NCBI GenBank assembly: GCA_900544305.1
Contig: UQUV01000011.1
Location: 1 to 64,000, forward strand
Reading direction: 5' to 3'
Length of the DNA stretch: 64,000 bases
DNA from: an uncultured Porphyromonadaceae bacterium
Lineage (GTDB): Bacteria; Bacteroidota; Bacteroidia; Bacteroidales; Muribaculaceae
Positions 25,551 through 33,214 of this stretch are shown here, piece after piece. The position numbers were made by a program, and so were the translations under genes. Position 1 is the stretch's first letter; the number at the start of each line of letters is the position of its first letter. The notes below the pieces were generated by a model. That model searched no databases and was not told the origin of the DNA. It saw nothing but the letters and a program-made list of their open reading frames with translations.

Positions 25551-25563
25551 TTTCCATAGGAAA
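25551..25563. promoter_or_regulatory. Operator 2, TTTCCATAGGAAA
   Basis: The second copy of the TTTCC-nTA-GGAAA palindrome lies at the predicted transcription start. A repressor bound here would block RNA polymerase directly. Confidence 0.65.
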
Positions 25564-25587
25564 ATAAAAATAAGGAGGAACAGAGAG

Positions 25588-25791
25588 ATGAAACAATTAT
25601 TGAAACGAAACAATTTGCTGACAGTGGCGGGTGCAGCCGTCGGAGGCCTTGCGGGCTTTGGCTGGTGGTACTATGTCGGTTGTGCGAGCGGTACTTGTCC
25701 GATTACGTCTTCGCCGTATCTGAGTGTGCTGTGGGGCATGATGATTGGCGGGTTGCTGGTCAGTTCGTTCAGAAAGGAGGAGGCAAAATGA
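25588..25791 (+). CDS. DUF6132-family small membrane protein
   Basis: A 67-residue inner-membrane protein starting at ATG 25588, seven bases after an AGGAGGAA ribosome site; an upstream in-frame ATG lies inside the promoter and is rejected. Two hydrophobic helices (about 11-30 and 43-60, the first with GxxxG-type packing GAAVGGLAGFG) flank a loop with VGCASGTCPITSSP, carrying Cys32 and Cys37. This Cys-containing loop defines the DUF6132 family; its chemistry is not known. The stop overlaps the next start (ATGA), so the two proteins are translationally coupled. Confidence 0.88.
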   Translation: MKQLLKRNNLLTVAGAAVGGLAGFGWWYYVGCASGTCPITSSPYLSVLWGMMIGGLLVSSFRKEEAK

Positions 25792-26042
25792 AACGCTTGT
25801 TGGAACGCTTGACGAAAGATTGGAATGGATTCCGCATTTTCCGTGCCGTGCTTGGCATTGGTGTCGGGGCGTATGCCGTTGTGACGAGTGACAGTTTTCT
25901 GTTGATGCTTGCCGCTTTCGTATTGATTCAGGCTCTGTTGAATGCATCGTGCTGTTGTGGCGGAAGTTGTGGCAGTGATGCGGACACTAAGAAAGAATTA
26001 TATAAAGACGAAATAGAAACCTACAAACCTTTAAAGAAATGA
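25788..26042 (+). CDS. Cys-rich small membrane protein (YgaP/DUF2892-like)
   Basis: An 84-residue protein starting at ATG 25788, overlapping the previous stop by four bases. It has two membrane segments (about 18-34 and 36-53) like the YgaP/DUF2892 transmembrane domain, then a cluster of four cysteines (SCCCGGSCG, residues 55-57 and 61) and a charged tail. The cysteines could exchange disulfides with the adjacent thioredoxin or bind metal; neither is shown. It overlaps the thioredoxin start at 26039, again by ATGA. A longer in-frame start at 25665 lies inside the preceding gene and is unlikely. Confidence 0.75.
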   Translation: MKRLLERLTKDWNGFRIFRAVLGIGVGAYAVVTSDSFLLMLAAFVLIQALLNASCCCGGSCGSDADTKKELYKDEIETYKPLKK

Positions 26043-26524
26043 AGAAAATCGTGTTGTTGGCGGTTGCCATGTTGGGAATTGTGTCTTGCGGAAATGCGCA
26101 GGTTCAGCAGACAGCTCCGACGAAAGTAGAAAAAGTAAATAAACAGGAAAATAAGAAAGTTATGAAACCGATAGAACTTAACAAAGCAGAATTTTTGAAA
26201 AGAGTAGCGAACTACGAAACGAATCCTACTGAGTGGAAATATCTTGGCGACAAACCTGCCATCATTGACTTTTATGCCACATGGTGCGGACCGTGCAAGC
26301 GTCTTTCTCCGATGTTGGAAGAACTTCAGGCTGAATATGGTGACCAGATTGTCATCTACAAAGTAGATGTTGACAAGGAACAGGAATTGGCTGCCGTGTT
26401 TGGAATCCGTGCAATGCCTACAATGCTTTTCATTCCGATGAACGGAAAGCCTCAGATGGCTCAGGGCCTGATGCCTAAAAACGAACTCAAGGGCGCTATC
26501 GACAGCGTGCTGCTTGGAAAATAG
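26039..26524 (+). CDS. Thioredoxin-family lipoprotein
   Basis: A 161-residue exported thioredoxin. The N-terminus MKKIVLLAVAMLGIVSC has a lipobox with acylated Cys17, so it should be membrane-anchored in the periplasm. A ~40-residue linker leads to the fold; YATWCGPCKRLSP holds the redox pair Cys83/Cys86, and AMPTMLF supplies the cis-proline loop. The CGPC motif is that of classical thioredoxin, unlike the CxPC variants of cytochrome-c maturation proteins, suggesting a reductase or general exchange role. It is coupled to the upstream small membrane proteins, which carry cysteines it might reduce. Confidence 0.92.
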   Translation: MKKIVLLAVAMLGIVSCGNAQVQQTAPTKVEKVNKQENKKVMKPIELNKAEFLKRVANYETNPTEWKYLGDKPAIIDFYATWCGPCKRLSPMLEELQAEYGDQIVIYKVDVDKEQELAAVFGIRAMPTMLFIPMNGKPQMAQGLMPKNELKGAIDSVLLGK

Positions 26525-26539
26525 ACGGAGGACAGAAAT

Positions 26540-26725
26540 ATGCCGTTGGCCGTTGACAAAAATCGCTGTCCGCAGAACCATCGTTGCCCGCTGGTGGCCA
26601 TGTGTCCTGTCGGAGCCATTTCTCAGGATGGCTTCGGATTGCCGCAAATCGACAGTGAGAAGTGCATCAAATGCGGAAAATGTGTGAAATCCTGCCCGAT
26701 GAAGGCAGTGGTAAAAGTGGCGTAA
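26540..26725 (+). CDS. Small 4Fe-4S ferredoxin with incomplete first motif
   Basis: A 61-residue cytoplasmic ferredoxin with a good ribosome site (ACGGAGGA). The second half has a perfect cluster motif, CIKCGKCVKSCP (Cys42, 45, 48, 52). The first half reads CPQNHRCPLVAMCPVGAI, with only Cys10, 16 and 22 at unusual x5 spacings instead of CxxCxxCxxxCP. It may hold one [4Fe-4S] cluster and an altered or absent second one. Electron partner is unknown. Fifteen bases separate it from the thioredoxin gene. Confidence 0.88.
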   Translation: MPLAVDKNRCPQNHRCPLVAMCPVGAISQDGFGLPQIDSEKCIKCGKCVKSCPMKAVVKVA

Positions 26726-26736
26726 AGCAATTTATT

Positions 26737-27084
26737 ATGGAGAAGTTGTGCAGAATTAGAGATATTTACCGTTCGATTGTGGAATTTGAAACGGAGTTTG
26801 AGCATACGTTCGGCTTGAGCCTGAATGAAGGCATGCTGTTGTGCAGTTTGAAGAACAACGGCAAACTGACGTCGGGACATATTGCCGAGATGCTTGGACT
26901 GACTTGTTCAAATACGTCGAAGGTGATTCGTTCGGTAGAAGAAAAAGGCTATATCGAGCGGATTCCCGGCGACCACGACAAGCGTCAGATGTATTTCACG
27001 CTGACGGATGCGGGCAACGAGTGTCTGGCTAAGGTTAAATGTGCCGACATTCACGTTCCCGAACTTCTGGAAAACGTATTGTAA
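26737..27084 (+). CDS. MarR-family transcriptional regulator
   Basis: A 115-residue winged-helix regulator, started at ATG 26737 because the longer frame from 26662 would run through the ferredoxin gene. The helix-turn-helix LTSGHIAEMLGLTCSNTSKVI is followed by the wing GYIERIPGDHDKRQMYFTLTDAG, where the DxR signature is typical of MarR. It is shorter than classic MarR (~140) because the C-terminal dimer helices are brief. Cysteines at about 34, 58 and 101 could sense oxidation. As last gene of the operon it is the obvious candidate for binding the two TTTCCnTAGGAAA sites at the promoter, giving autoregulation. Confidence 0.9.
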   Translation: MEKLCRIRDIYRSIVEFETEFEHTFGLSLNEGMLLCSLKNNGKLTSGHIAEMLGLTCSNTSKVIRSVEEKGYIERIPGDHDKRQMYFTLTDAGNECLAKVKCADIHVPELLENVL

Positions 27085-27102
27085 AGAATGGTGTTATTAA
27101 GT

Positions 27103-27150
27103 AAAAACTCCTGCACCGGCAGAAAGGATGACTGCCGGTGCAGGAGTTTT
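27103..27150. terminator. Terminator after marR
   Basis: A 19-bp stem (AAAACTCCTGCACCGGCAG with CTGCCGGTGCAGGAGTTTT) ends in four T. It separates the + redox operon from the convergent lipoprotein gene. Confidence 0.92.
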
Positions 27151-27177
27151 GTGTCTTGTCGTGTGCGCCGTGTGGCG

Positions 27178-28032
27178 TTATTTCACCTCGATTACCAGAT
27201 AATCGGATTTTTCCCAGAAGAGGGTAGAGTTGGTGATAACTATCACTTTTGAGCCGTTACGCTCTTCGATGCGGTAGGAATTTACCGGCTGTTTGGTAAG
27301 GATTTTTGCTTTCTCGGAGAAAGTCTCGATTTCGCGCAGCGTGCGCTTGTCGGCACGGGTGAAATAGCTGCGGTCAAAATTTCCTTCCAGCACTTTCGTA
27401 TGGCTAAGGAATTTCTTTTCGAGAATGGAGTGTTCCTTCAGTTCTTTGTTGCTTCCCACTACATAGTAGCAGGTGTTCAGTTCGTTGGCAAGGTCGGCCG
27501 AGCGTTTTTCTGCTTCTTCGCGTTGGGAGTTGATATTGGTGACCTGATTGTTGAGCGAATCAACGCTTGAGTTCAAATTGCTGATGGTTGCCAGCGCACT
27601 GTTCAATTCGCGTTGTAGTTCAAGAATCTTTTGTGCCTGCTGTGTCATCATCTGTTTCTGCGTATCGATGGTTTCCTGCAGGTCGGCGTTCATTTTCCCG
27701 GCCTGCTTCATTTTCCGTTCCAGTTTGTCAAGTTCCGTACGGCGTTTTTCAAGCGCCATCCGCATGGCGTTTATATTCTCCATGATTTGCGATTTCCGTT
27801 CCGGAGTTTCCTGCTGGAAATTGGGCGAAACGATGACATGTTCCATTTCGTTGATTTCCAAAATGCTTTGGTTGATTTCACCGATAAGGCTCATGAGGCT
27901 GTCGCGTTCATCAGCAAGACGCGTAATGGTGACCGAATCAGTCGCATGGTCGCTGTTTTCCTGATTGCTTGTTGCATTGTTGCAGGCTGTCAGTAGGCCG
28001 GCGCAGCAAAATAATAGAACTATTTTTTTCAT
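27178..28032 (-). CDS. Coiled-coil lipoprotein of unknown function
   Basis: A 284-residue lipoprotein (GLLTAC, acylated Cys17). Residues ~35-190 are almost entirely heptad-type coiled coil rich in Gln, Glu, Asn and Leu. A small C-terminal domain (~195-284: SNKELKEHSILEKKFLSHTK to FWEKSDYLVIEV) follows. The pattern resembles Bacteroidetes proteins annotated as Cbp1-type collagen-binding adhesins, a label I would not trust without a search. It may act as a periplasmic spacer. Its start overlaps the rsmI stop by four bases, so it is translated with rsmI. Confidence 0.75.
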   Translation of the reverse strand: MKKIVLLFCCAGLLTACNNATSNQENSDHATDSVTITRLADERDSLMSLIGEINQSILEINEMEHVIVSPNFQQETPERKSQIMENINAMRMALEKRRTELDKLERKMKQAGKMNADLQETIDTQKQMMTQQAQKILELQRELNSALATISNLNSSVDSLNNQVTNINSQREEAEKRSADLANELNTCYYVVGSNKELKEHSILEKKFLSHTKVLEGNFDRSYFTRADKRTLREIETFSEKAKILTKQPVNSYRIEERNGSKVIVITNSTLFWEKSDYLVIEVK

Positions 28033-28790
28033 AATATCGGATTTTTATTTGTCTTGAAGTGAGCGTATTTGTCTTTCTTTTCTGTTTTTTTATCTTCTTT
28101 TTTTCCTTCTACAATCAATACGATTTCTCCTCGCGGCTCATTTTCAGAGAAATATGCGGCGAGTTCTTCGAGAGTCCCCCAATGGGTGGTTTCGTGGAGC
28201 TTCGATATTTCCCGGCTCACGCTGGCTTCGCGTTCCGGTCCGAAAGCTTCTGCAAGCTGTTGGAGCGTCTTGGCAAGGCGCATAGGCGATTCGTAGAAAA
28301 CGATGGTGCGCGGTTCTTCGGCCAATTCCGACAGGCGCGTTGCGCGGCCTTTTTTCTGCGGGAGAAATCCTTCGAAGCAGAACTTGTCGCAGGGAAGCCC
28401 GGAATCGACAAGGGCAGGTACGAAGGCTGTGGCTCCCGGAAGGCATTCCACAGGAACACCACATCGGCGGCATTCGCGTACGAGCAGAAATCCGGGGTCG
28501 CTGATGGCAGGTGTGCCGGCATCTGACACCAGTGCTATCTTTTCGCCGGCGAGCAGACGCTGCACAATGGGGGCGGCTGTCTCATGCTCGTTAAATTTGT
28601 GGTGGCTTTGCATTTTTGTCTCGATGCCGAAATGCTTCATCAGCACTGCGCTTGTGCGGGTGTCTTCCGCCAGAATCGTGTCAACGGCCTTCAGTACGTT
28701 GACGGCTCTGACCGTCATATCGTCGAGGTTGCCCACAGGGGTGGGAACAACATAAAGTTTTCCGGCTTCTGCAACTTCTTTCTGTGACAT
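28029..28790 (-). CDS. rsmI: 16S rRNA 2'-O-ribose C1402 methyltransferase
   Basis: A 253-residue tetrapyrrole-methylase-fold enzyme that methylates the 2'-OH of C1402 in 16S rRNA using S-adenosylmethionine. Diagnostic segments are LYVVPTPVGNLDDMTVRA, ILAEDTRTS, ALVSDAGTPAISDPG, CLPGATAFVPALV and the FEGFLPQKKG loop. A Lys-rich tail (KKEDKKTEKKDK) extends the C-terminus, where the family often has a short extra domain. It lies four bases before the next upstream stop on the minus strand, in a cluster with the acidic protein gene and the coiled-coil lipoprotein. Confidence 0.96.
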   Translation of the reverse strand: MSQKEVAEAGKLYVVPTPVGNLDDMTVRAVNVLKAVDTILAEDTRTSAVLMKHFGIETKMQSHHKFNEHETAAPIVQRLLAGEKIALVSDAGTPAISDPGFLLVRECRRCGVPVECLPGATAFVPALVDSGLPCDKFCFEGFLPQKKGRATRLSELAEEPRTIVFYESPMRLAKTLQQLAEAFGPEREASVSREISKLHETTHWGTLEELAAYFSENEPRGEIVLIVEGKKEDKKTEKKDKYAHFKTNKNPIL

Positions 28791-28794
28791 ACTG

Positions 28795-29769
28795 CTATAG
28801 GAAATGGTTGCGGATAATTGTCATGAATTCTTTCACTTCTTCAGAGTCCTTGTCCCAGCCGAGGTCGCCGTAGAAATATTCTTCGGCTTCGTCGAAAGTC
28901 TGCATGGCTTCTGCCAGATTGATGGCGTCGGCCATCTCTGCCGCACTGTTGCCGAACAGTTCGCGGCGGAAGCGGAAGGAATCGTTGATAGAGAATGCAC
29001 TCCGCAAGTCCTTCGATTTGTTACGGATAAATGCTTCGTCGATGGTGATGCGTTCCGTCGGCGTATTGTCGTCTTCCGGTACGGCCGGTTCTTCACTGGC
29101 GTAGTTTTCAGTTTCTTCCGGAGTTTCGTCTTCGGCTTCTTCTTGTGTGTCGTCTGTTTCCGGAAGAGTTTCTTCTTCTGTGGTTGGTTCTTCAGCCGCC
29201 GGTGTTTCTTCTACGGGTTCTTCTTCCGTCGGTTCTTCTTCAACTGGTGTTTCCGGTTCTTCTGCTGCGCTTTCTTCCGGCTGTTCAGTTACGTCGGTTT
29301 CCGGCGTTTCTTCTGTTTGCGGCAGATTGTCGAGATATTCGTGCATGGCCACTGCCATTTCTGTCGTCTCGTCTTCCATGTCGAATTCCGGCTGCTGTTC
29401 CGTGTCGGAAGATTCGCATTCCTCATCGGCTGTTTTGGTGTCAACCGCGTCGTGGTAAGCGGAAATCAGAGCTTCCGCTTCCTCTTGAGTGAGGGGCGCT
29501 TCAGTGGTCTCTTCTGCGTTGTCGGTATCAATTTCATCGAGTAGTGACGGACCGTCAGCGTTCTCCGACGGCATATCGGCAGTCGGCTCCGGTGTATTTT
29601 CACAGGCAGAAAAGTTCAAGCCTTCGGCAGCTTTTGCCAAATTTTCTATTTTTTCGCGGATGGCAGTGAACACCATTTCCGGAGTGTCGTCGCCGCGGCT
29701 GTCGGCAAGCATCAGCAGGCCTTCCAATTCATAGGCGGCAGCAAGCATGCGTTTGATATCTTCGTACAT
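28795..29769 (-). CDS. Acidic Glu/Pro/Thr-rich protein of unknown function
   Basis: A 324-residue protein with three parts. Residues 1-55 are a helical N-terminus (MYEDIKRMLAAAYELEGLLM), ~60-235 are low-complexity and extremely acidic (runs such as EEPVEETPAAEEPTTEEE), and ~240-324 form a compact C-terminal region (RITIDEAFIRNKSKDLRSAF, SFRFRRELFGN). The end regions look conserved while the middle is probably disordered. No signal peptide is present, so it is likely cytoplasmic. I do not recognise a function; similar proteins occur as hypotheticals in Bacteroidales. It is the first gene of the rsmI cluster. Confidence 0.75.
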   Translation of the reverse strand: MYEDIKRMLAAAYELEGLLMLADSRGDDTPEMVFTAIREKIENLAKAAEGLNFSACENTPEPTADMPSENADGPSLLDEIDTDNAEETTEAPLTQEEAEALISAYHDAVDTKTADEECESSDTEQQPEFDMEDETTEMAVAMHEYLDNLPQTEETPETDVTEQPEESAAEEPETPVEEEPTEEEPVEETPAAEEPTTEEETLPETDDTQEEAEDETPEETENYASEEPAVPEDDNTPTERITIDEAFIRNKSKDLRSAFSINDSFRFRRELFGNSAAEMADAINLAEAMQTFDEAEEYFYGDLGWDKDSEEVKEFMTIIRNHFL

Positions 29770-29798
29770 CTTTGCAATTAGTGTATATTACGTTTACA

Positions 29799-29806
29799 CA
29801 AACATA
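29799..29806 (-). promoter_or_regulatory. -7 box of the rsmI cluster
   Basis: On the minus strand TATGTTTG (TAnnTTTG) lies 29 bases upstream of the acidic-protein ATG. No -33 box at normal spacing is obvious. Confidence 0.4.
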
Positions 29807-29842
29807 TAAAAACTTTTTCAAATTCGAGCGTTCTTTGCGGAA

Positions 29843-31273
29843 CTATCTTTCTTCGTCGGCAAACATTCCTTCAAAAAGCGTTTCGATGGCCTTTTTCAGG
29901 GCGTCGTAGCTGCATCGGTATTTGTTGGTCATCAGCACAACCGCGTATTGCGGATGTTCGGCGGGATAGTAGCCTGCATAGCAGAGCACCCCGGTCATGC
30001 TTCCCGATTTCAGAGCCATTTTTCCTTTGAGAGGAGAATTTTTGAGCAGTTTCTTCACGGTTCCGTTTTCTCCTGCTACGGGGAACAGCGAAGGAAACAG
30101 GTCGCCATAGGCTTCATCGTTTGCCATGTGTGTCAGCACATCAGCAAGAAATGCGGGAGTAATGCTGTTGGCGCGTGAGAGGCCTGACCCGTCGTAAATG
30201 GTGACGGATTGGGTGTCGATTCCCCAATCTTCCAGAATGCGGCGTTCGCAGTTGACTGCCATTTCGCGGGTGGCAAATGTGGTGTCGTTCAGTGCAAGGG
30301 CTCTCAAAACGGCTTCGGCATACATGTTGTCGCTGCGTGTCAGCAATGACTTGATGATTTCCGGAAGTGCCGGCGAAAGATGGGTGTAGAGCGGATAGCT
30401 GACGCCCCGGTTGTCGATGGTGCCGTTTTCGACCGTGATACCTTCATAGGCGAGCGTTTCCACAAGGTCGTTGTAGAGAGCGTCGGCAGGATGAGGCATG
30501 GTGGTCCACAGTTCAACCGGTTCAGACTGACGGCGTACATTGCCGCCCATATAAAGTACGTTGGAATTTTTTTTACGCGACAGCGAAGGCGAATAGGCTT
30601 TGCCGCCAATCATGACATTGTTGACAATTTTCAGTTCGCTCAAGTGAGGAACCGTGTCGATGACTGCGGCGCGTCGGCCAGAAAGGTCGACAACCAATGA
30701 AAATTCGTTGTCAAGATAGTTGATGGCATGTACGCCCGAGCCATAGTATTCCACTACGTCGGCATCTTCCCACTGCATTGGAACGGCAGGGTCGGGGCTG
30801 ACCGATTCGTCGATGATTATTTTTCCCTCAATTTTTGTGAGTCCGATGCGTTTCATTTCGCTGATACAGCCGTTTAAGAATGACTCATGGTCGGGAAAAT
30901 GGCGGGAGTCCGTTGTCGGGTCCAGACCGCCGTTGATGATGAGGTTGCCATGCAGTACGCCGTTGTGGTCGATATATCCGTCGTAGGTTACGGTTGTCTG
31001 GAAATGGTATGTCTCCGACAGCGTTTTAAGTGCAGAGGCCGATGTTACGATTTTCATGACGGAAGCCGGAGTGATGGCTTCATTCATTGCGCTTTCTCCT
31101 ACAACTTCCCCGCTTTTGAGGTCGACAACGCAGATGCCAACCTGGGCATTTCTCATGGCATTCGACTGGCAGAATCGGGAAATGGCCTTGTCGAAAGAGC
31201 CTGAGGCAAAAATGTTTGCGGAACACAGAATGCAGAGTGCAGCAATTTGGGCTAATTTCGAAATATATTTCAT
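29843..31273 (-). CDS. dacB: D-alanyl-D-alanine carboxypeptidase/endopeptidase (PBP4, S13)
   Basis: A 476-residue periplasmic peptidase that trims peptidoglycan stem peptides and cuts cross-links. A signal peptide ends near residue 23. The three penicillin-binding motifs are present: SVMK with Ser71 and Lys74, SDN at 314-316, and KSG at 422-424 in LKSGSMTGV (KTG in many relatives). The insert between the first two motifs is typical of family S13, with NGGLDPTTDSRHF. Length matches the family. It is transcribed alone, divergently from the small secreted protein gene at 31447. Confidence 0.95.
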   Translation of the reverse strand: MKYISKLAQIAALCILCSANIFASGSFDKAISRFCQSNAMRNAQVGICVVDLKSGEVVGESAMNEAITPASVMKIVTSASALKTLSETYHFQTTVTYDGYIDHNGVLHGNLIINGGLDPTTDSRHFPDHESFLNGCISEMKRIGLTKIEGKIIIDESVSPDPAVPMQWEDADVVEYYGSGVHAINYLDNEFSLVVDLSGRRAAVIDTVPHLSELKIVNNVMIGGKAYSPSLSRKKNSNVLYMGGNVRRQSEPVELWTTMPHPADALYNDLVETLAYEGITVENGTIDNRGVSYPLYTHLSPALPEIIKSLLTRSDNMYAEAVLRALALNDTTFATREMAVNCERRILEDWGIDTQSVTIYDGSGLSRANSITPAFLADVLTHMANDEAYGDLFPSLFPVAGENGTVKKLLKNSPLKGKMALKSGSMTGVLCYAGYYPAEHPQYAVVLMTNKYRCSYDALKKAIETLFEGMFADEER

Positions 31274-31359
31274 TGCTTATTTAGACTTTTTTCACTGCAA
31301 ACATAGCAAAAAAACGTTGAATAAGTGATGCTTTTCCGCAGATTTGTTGTTGGTATTTA

Positions 31360-31389
31360 TTGTATTGGCAAACTTTTTCCGTACATTTG
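31360..31389 (+). promoter_or_regulatory. Promoter of small secreted protein gene
   Basis: TTG (31360-31362), 19-bp spacer and TACATTTG (31382-31389) fit the Bacteroidetes consensus, 57 bases before the ATG. Confidence 0.6.
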
Positions 31390-31446
31390 TAAAAGGCAAT
31401 ATTGCTGTCTTTTTTGTTAGTACCATTATCTAAAAACTGAAGGCAT

Positions 31447-31806
31447 ATGAAAAAGTGTTTTATTACATTGATTATGGTTGTAGGGTTTGCATTGGCTTCA
31501 ACCTTTGATAGCTATTCGATGGAAGCTTATGCTCCACAGCAAAAGACGGTGACTAACACCGATAAATCTGTAGAGAAAAAATCCGACGATGCTGCCGGTT
31601 GGATTTTAATTGGGGAAGTTGAGTTGATAGGACGCACCAATATTAAGGCAAATCTATACGTGAGAGCGTTGGCTAATCGGATTTTTTATCGCATTGAATA
31701 TGCCGGTAAGTATTATGCTGCATATAGCAAAGGCGAGGACCGCCGGTGGCTTTATGTGGACATGGAAAAGGGCTGTTATGGATTTATTGCTCCGGAAGCA
31801 ATGTAG
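31447..31806 (+). CDS. Small secreted protein of unknown function
   Basis: A 119-residue protein with a signal peptide (about 1-24) and a short charged spacer. The compact beta-rich domain reads WILIGEVELIGRTNIKANLYVRA, interrupted here only by quotation limits, and continues RIFYRIEYAGKYYAAYS. No cysteine pair or known motif is present. A single beta-barrel-like exported domain is all that can be inferred. It precedes the TIGR04076 gene by 15 bases and may share its transcript. Confidence 0.7.
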   Translation: MKKCFITLIMVVGFALASTFDSYSMEAYAPQQKTVTNTDKSVEKKSDDAAGWILIGEVELIGRTNIKANLYVRALANRIFYRIEYAGKYYAAYSKGEDRRWLYVDMEKGCYGFIAPEAM

Positions 31807-31821
31807 AGCTGGAACGAGGTA

Positions 31822-32136
31822 ATGAAAAAATGCAGAATTACCGTTGTGCGGATGGCTTGTTACCGTGATTTGATGGAGCGGTATGAGAATCCGTTGGAAC
31901 ACGCTTGCGATATGCGCGAAGGGCAGGTGTTTGTGGCTAACGGATGGGAAAAGCCTGAAGGAATGTGCGAGAGCGCATGGCAAACGATGTCTTCTTTTGT
32001 GATGGCCTTGTCGCATGGCGCTGAAAACTTTTACGACGGTTGGATGAAAAATCCTCGTTCGGCCATGATTTCGTGCAATGACGGTTTCCGTCCTGTCAGT
32101 TTTTTGATTGAGGCGCTTGATGAAGAAGCCGATTAA
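31822..32136 (+). CDS. TIGR04076-family protein
   Basis: A 104-residue cytoplasmic protein matching the pattern of family TIGR04076: KKCRITVVR at the start, C-DMREGQVF, PEGMCESAW, ALSHGA and the ending CNDGFRPVSFLIEAL. The conserved cysteines (about 4, 13, 30, 50 and 91) suggest metal or redox chemistry, but no activity is established. It is followed after 23 bases by another small hypothetical gene. Confidence 0.82.
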   Translation: MKKCRITVVRMACYRDLMERYENPLEHACDMREGQVFVANGWEKPEGMCESAWQTMSSFVMALSHGAENFYDGWMKNPRSAMISCNDGFRPVSFLIEALDEEAD

Positions 32137-32159
32137 TAACTAAAAATTGAAAATGCACT

Positions 32160-32633
32160 ATGAACGAAAATGATTTGAGGGAAATGGATGACTTTGTAGA
32201 GAAGTATAAAGACATGGACAGACTTCCGGCGTGTGCCGACAAGCCGGTTGTCCGTCGTGAATGGGGCGGTGAAAATGGTACGGACTTGCAGATAGAGCTA
32301 TATGCTCCGGAATTTGCCGACGGGTTGGTGTGGGTGGCTATCGAGTGCGGTTATGTGGGGCTGGGCTCTCTGTCGCCGCAGGAATTTGTTGAGAAAAATT
32401 GCAGCGGACTGGTCTATGTAGCGCATCATGTGGAAGGAAACATGTGCAACATTCTGATGTCGGTGGATGCCGATGCCGTGAGGGAGGATTTGCCTTATCC
32501 ATATATGATATCCGGCAACGGTGCCGGCGAATATCAGGTAGCCGTCTATTCCGTGACCAACATTCCGGCCGACGGCGATTTGAGCCAGGCCACTTTCCGC
32601 AACCTCTATTTCGAAGATTTTTGCTGTAAATAA
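32160..32633 (+). CDS. Hypothetical protein
   Basis: A 157-residue soluble protein without signal peptide or known motif. The sequence is acidic and beta-rich in the middle (LQIELYAPEFADGLVWVAIE) and ends SQATFRNLYFEDFCCK. I do not recognise the family. It follows the TIGR04076 gene and precedes the phosphatase gene, all on one strand with short gaps, so a four-gene transcript is possible. Confidence 0.6.
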   Translation: MNENDLREMDDFVEKYKDMDRLPACADKPVVRREWGGENGTDLQIELYAPEFADGLVWVAIECGYVGLGSLSPQEFVEKNCSGLVYVAHHVEGNMCNILMSVDADAVREDLPYPYMISGNGAGEYQVAVYSVTNIPADGDLSQATFRNLYFEDFCCK

Positions 32634-32674
32634 ATTAGTTAGGGAAATAATACTTAATAAATTGTGAATTTGCT

Positions 32675-33139
32675 ATGAAAATCGTTTTTGTATGTACGGG
32701 AAATATGTCGCGTTCTCCTTTCGCTGAATGCGTGTTGCGGCAGATGCTTCACGGACGGGGCATTGAAGGGGTCGAAGTATCGTCGGTGGGAACTTCTTAT
32801 TTAGAGCAGTCGCCGCGTGACCCGATGATGGTGGAGATGGCGGCAAAGTATGGTTATCGCATGGGAGGTATGGCCGTTTATATGACTCCCGAGGAGTTGG
32901 ATTCTGCCGATGTGGTACTGATTATGAGCCGAAAACATCATAACAAGTTGACTTCCACATTGAATTCTTCCCATTGGGACCGTATCCATTTGTTTCTTGA
33001 CTACTGTTGCGGCATAGATGAAGACGTGCCCGACCCATATTTCGGTACAGAGTCGCTTTACCGTCGCGTCTGCGAGCAGATTATAGCAGGCTGCAACGCA
33101 CTCGCCGATAAAATATCTGCGGGGAAATTAAGCTATTAA
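32675..33139 (+). CDS. Low-molecular-weight protein-tyrosine phosphatase
   Basis: A 154-residue LMW-PTP-fold enzyme. The P-loop VCTGNMSRSPFAE gives nucleophile Cys7 and Arg13 with the C-x5-R-S signature, and the DP loop VPDPYFG gives general acid Asp120. These mark protein-tyrosine phosphatase rather than arsenate reductase, which carries extra cysteines. Bacterial homologues often act on BY-kinase substrates in exopolysaccharide control; no kinase is nearby, so the target is unknown. Confidence 0.93.
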   Translation: MKIVFVCTGNMSRSPFAECVLRQMLHGRGIEGVEVSSVGTSYLEQSPRDPMMVEMAAKYGYRMGGMAVYMTPEELDSADVVLIMSRKHHNKLTSTLNSSHWDRIHLFLDYCCGIDEDVPDPYFGTESLYRRVCEQIIAGCNALADKISAGKLSY

Positions 33140-33153
33140 AATTGATGTAAAAG

Positions 33154-33167
33154 TGCAATATATTGCA
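33154..33167. promoter_or_regulatory. Hip operator 1, TGCAATATATTGCA
   Basis: A perfect 14-bp palindrome just upstream of the -33 box. It matches the site at 33215-33228 in 13 of 14 bases and is the probable HipB-type repressor site. Confidence 0.7.
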
Positions 33168-33174
33168 TAGATTG

Positions 33175-33205
33175 TTGTAAATATCGGTTGAAACTTTTAT
33201 ATTTG
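33175..33205 (+). promoter_or_regulatory. Promoter of hip-like operon
   Basis: TTG (33175-33177), a 20-bp spacer and TATATTTG (33198-33205) match the Bacteroidetes consensus; start is expected near 33212, between the two operators. Confidence 0.75.
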
Positions 33206-33214
33206 TACCAGATG

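Noticed and set aside
28804..29544. A Phe/Arg/Cys-rich 246-codon frame on the + strand
   Set aside because: It is the complement of the Glu-rich low-complexity region of the acidic protein.
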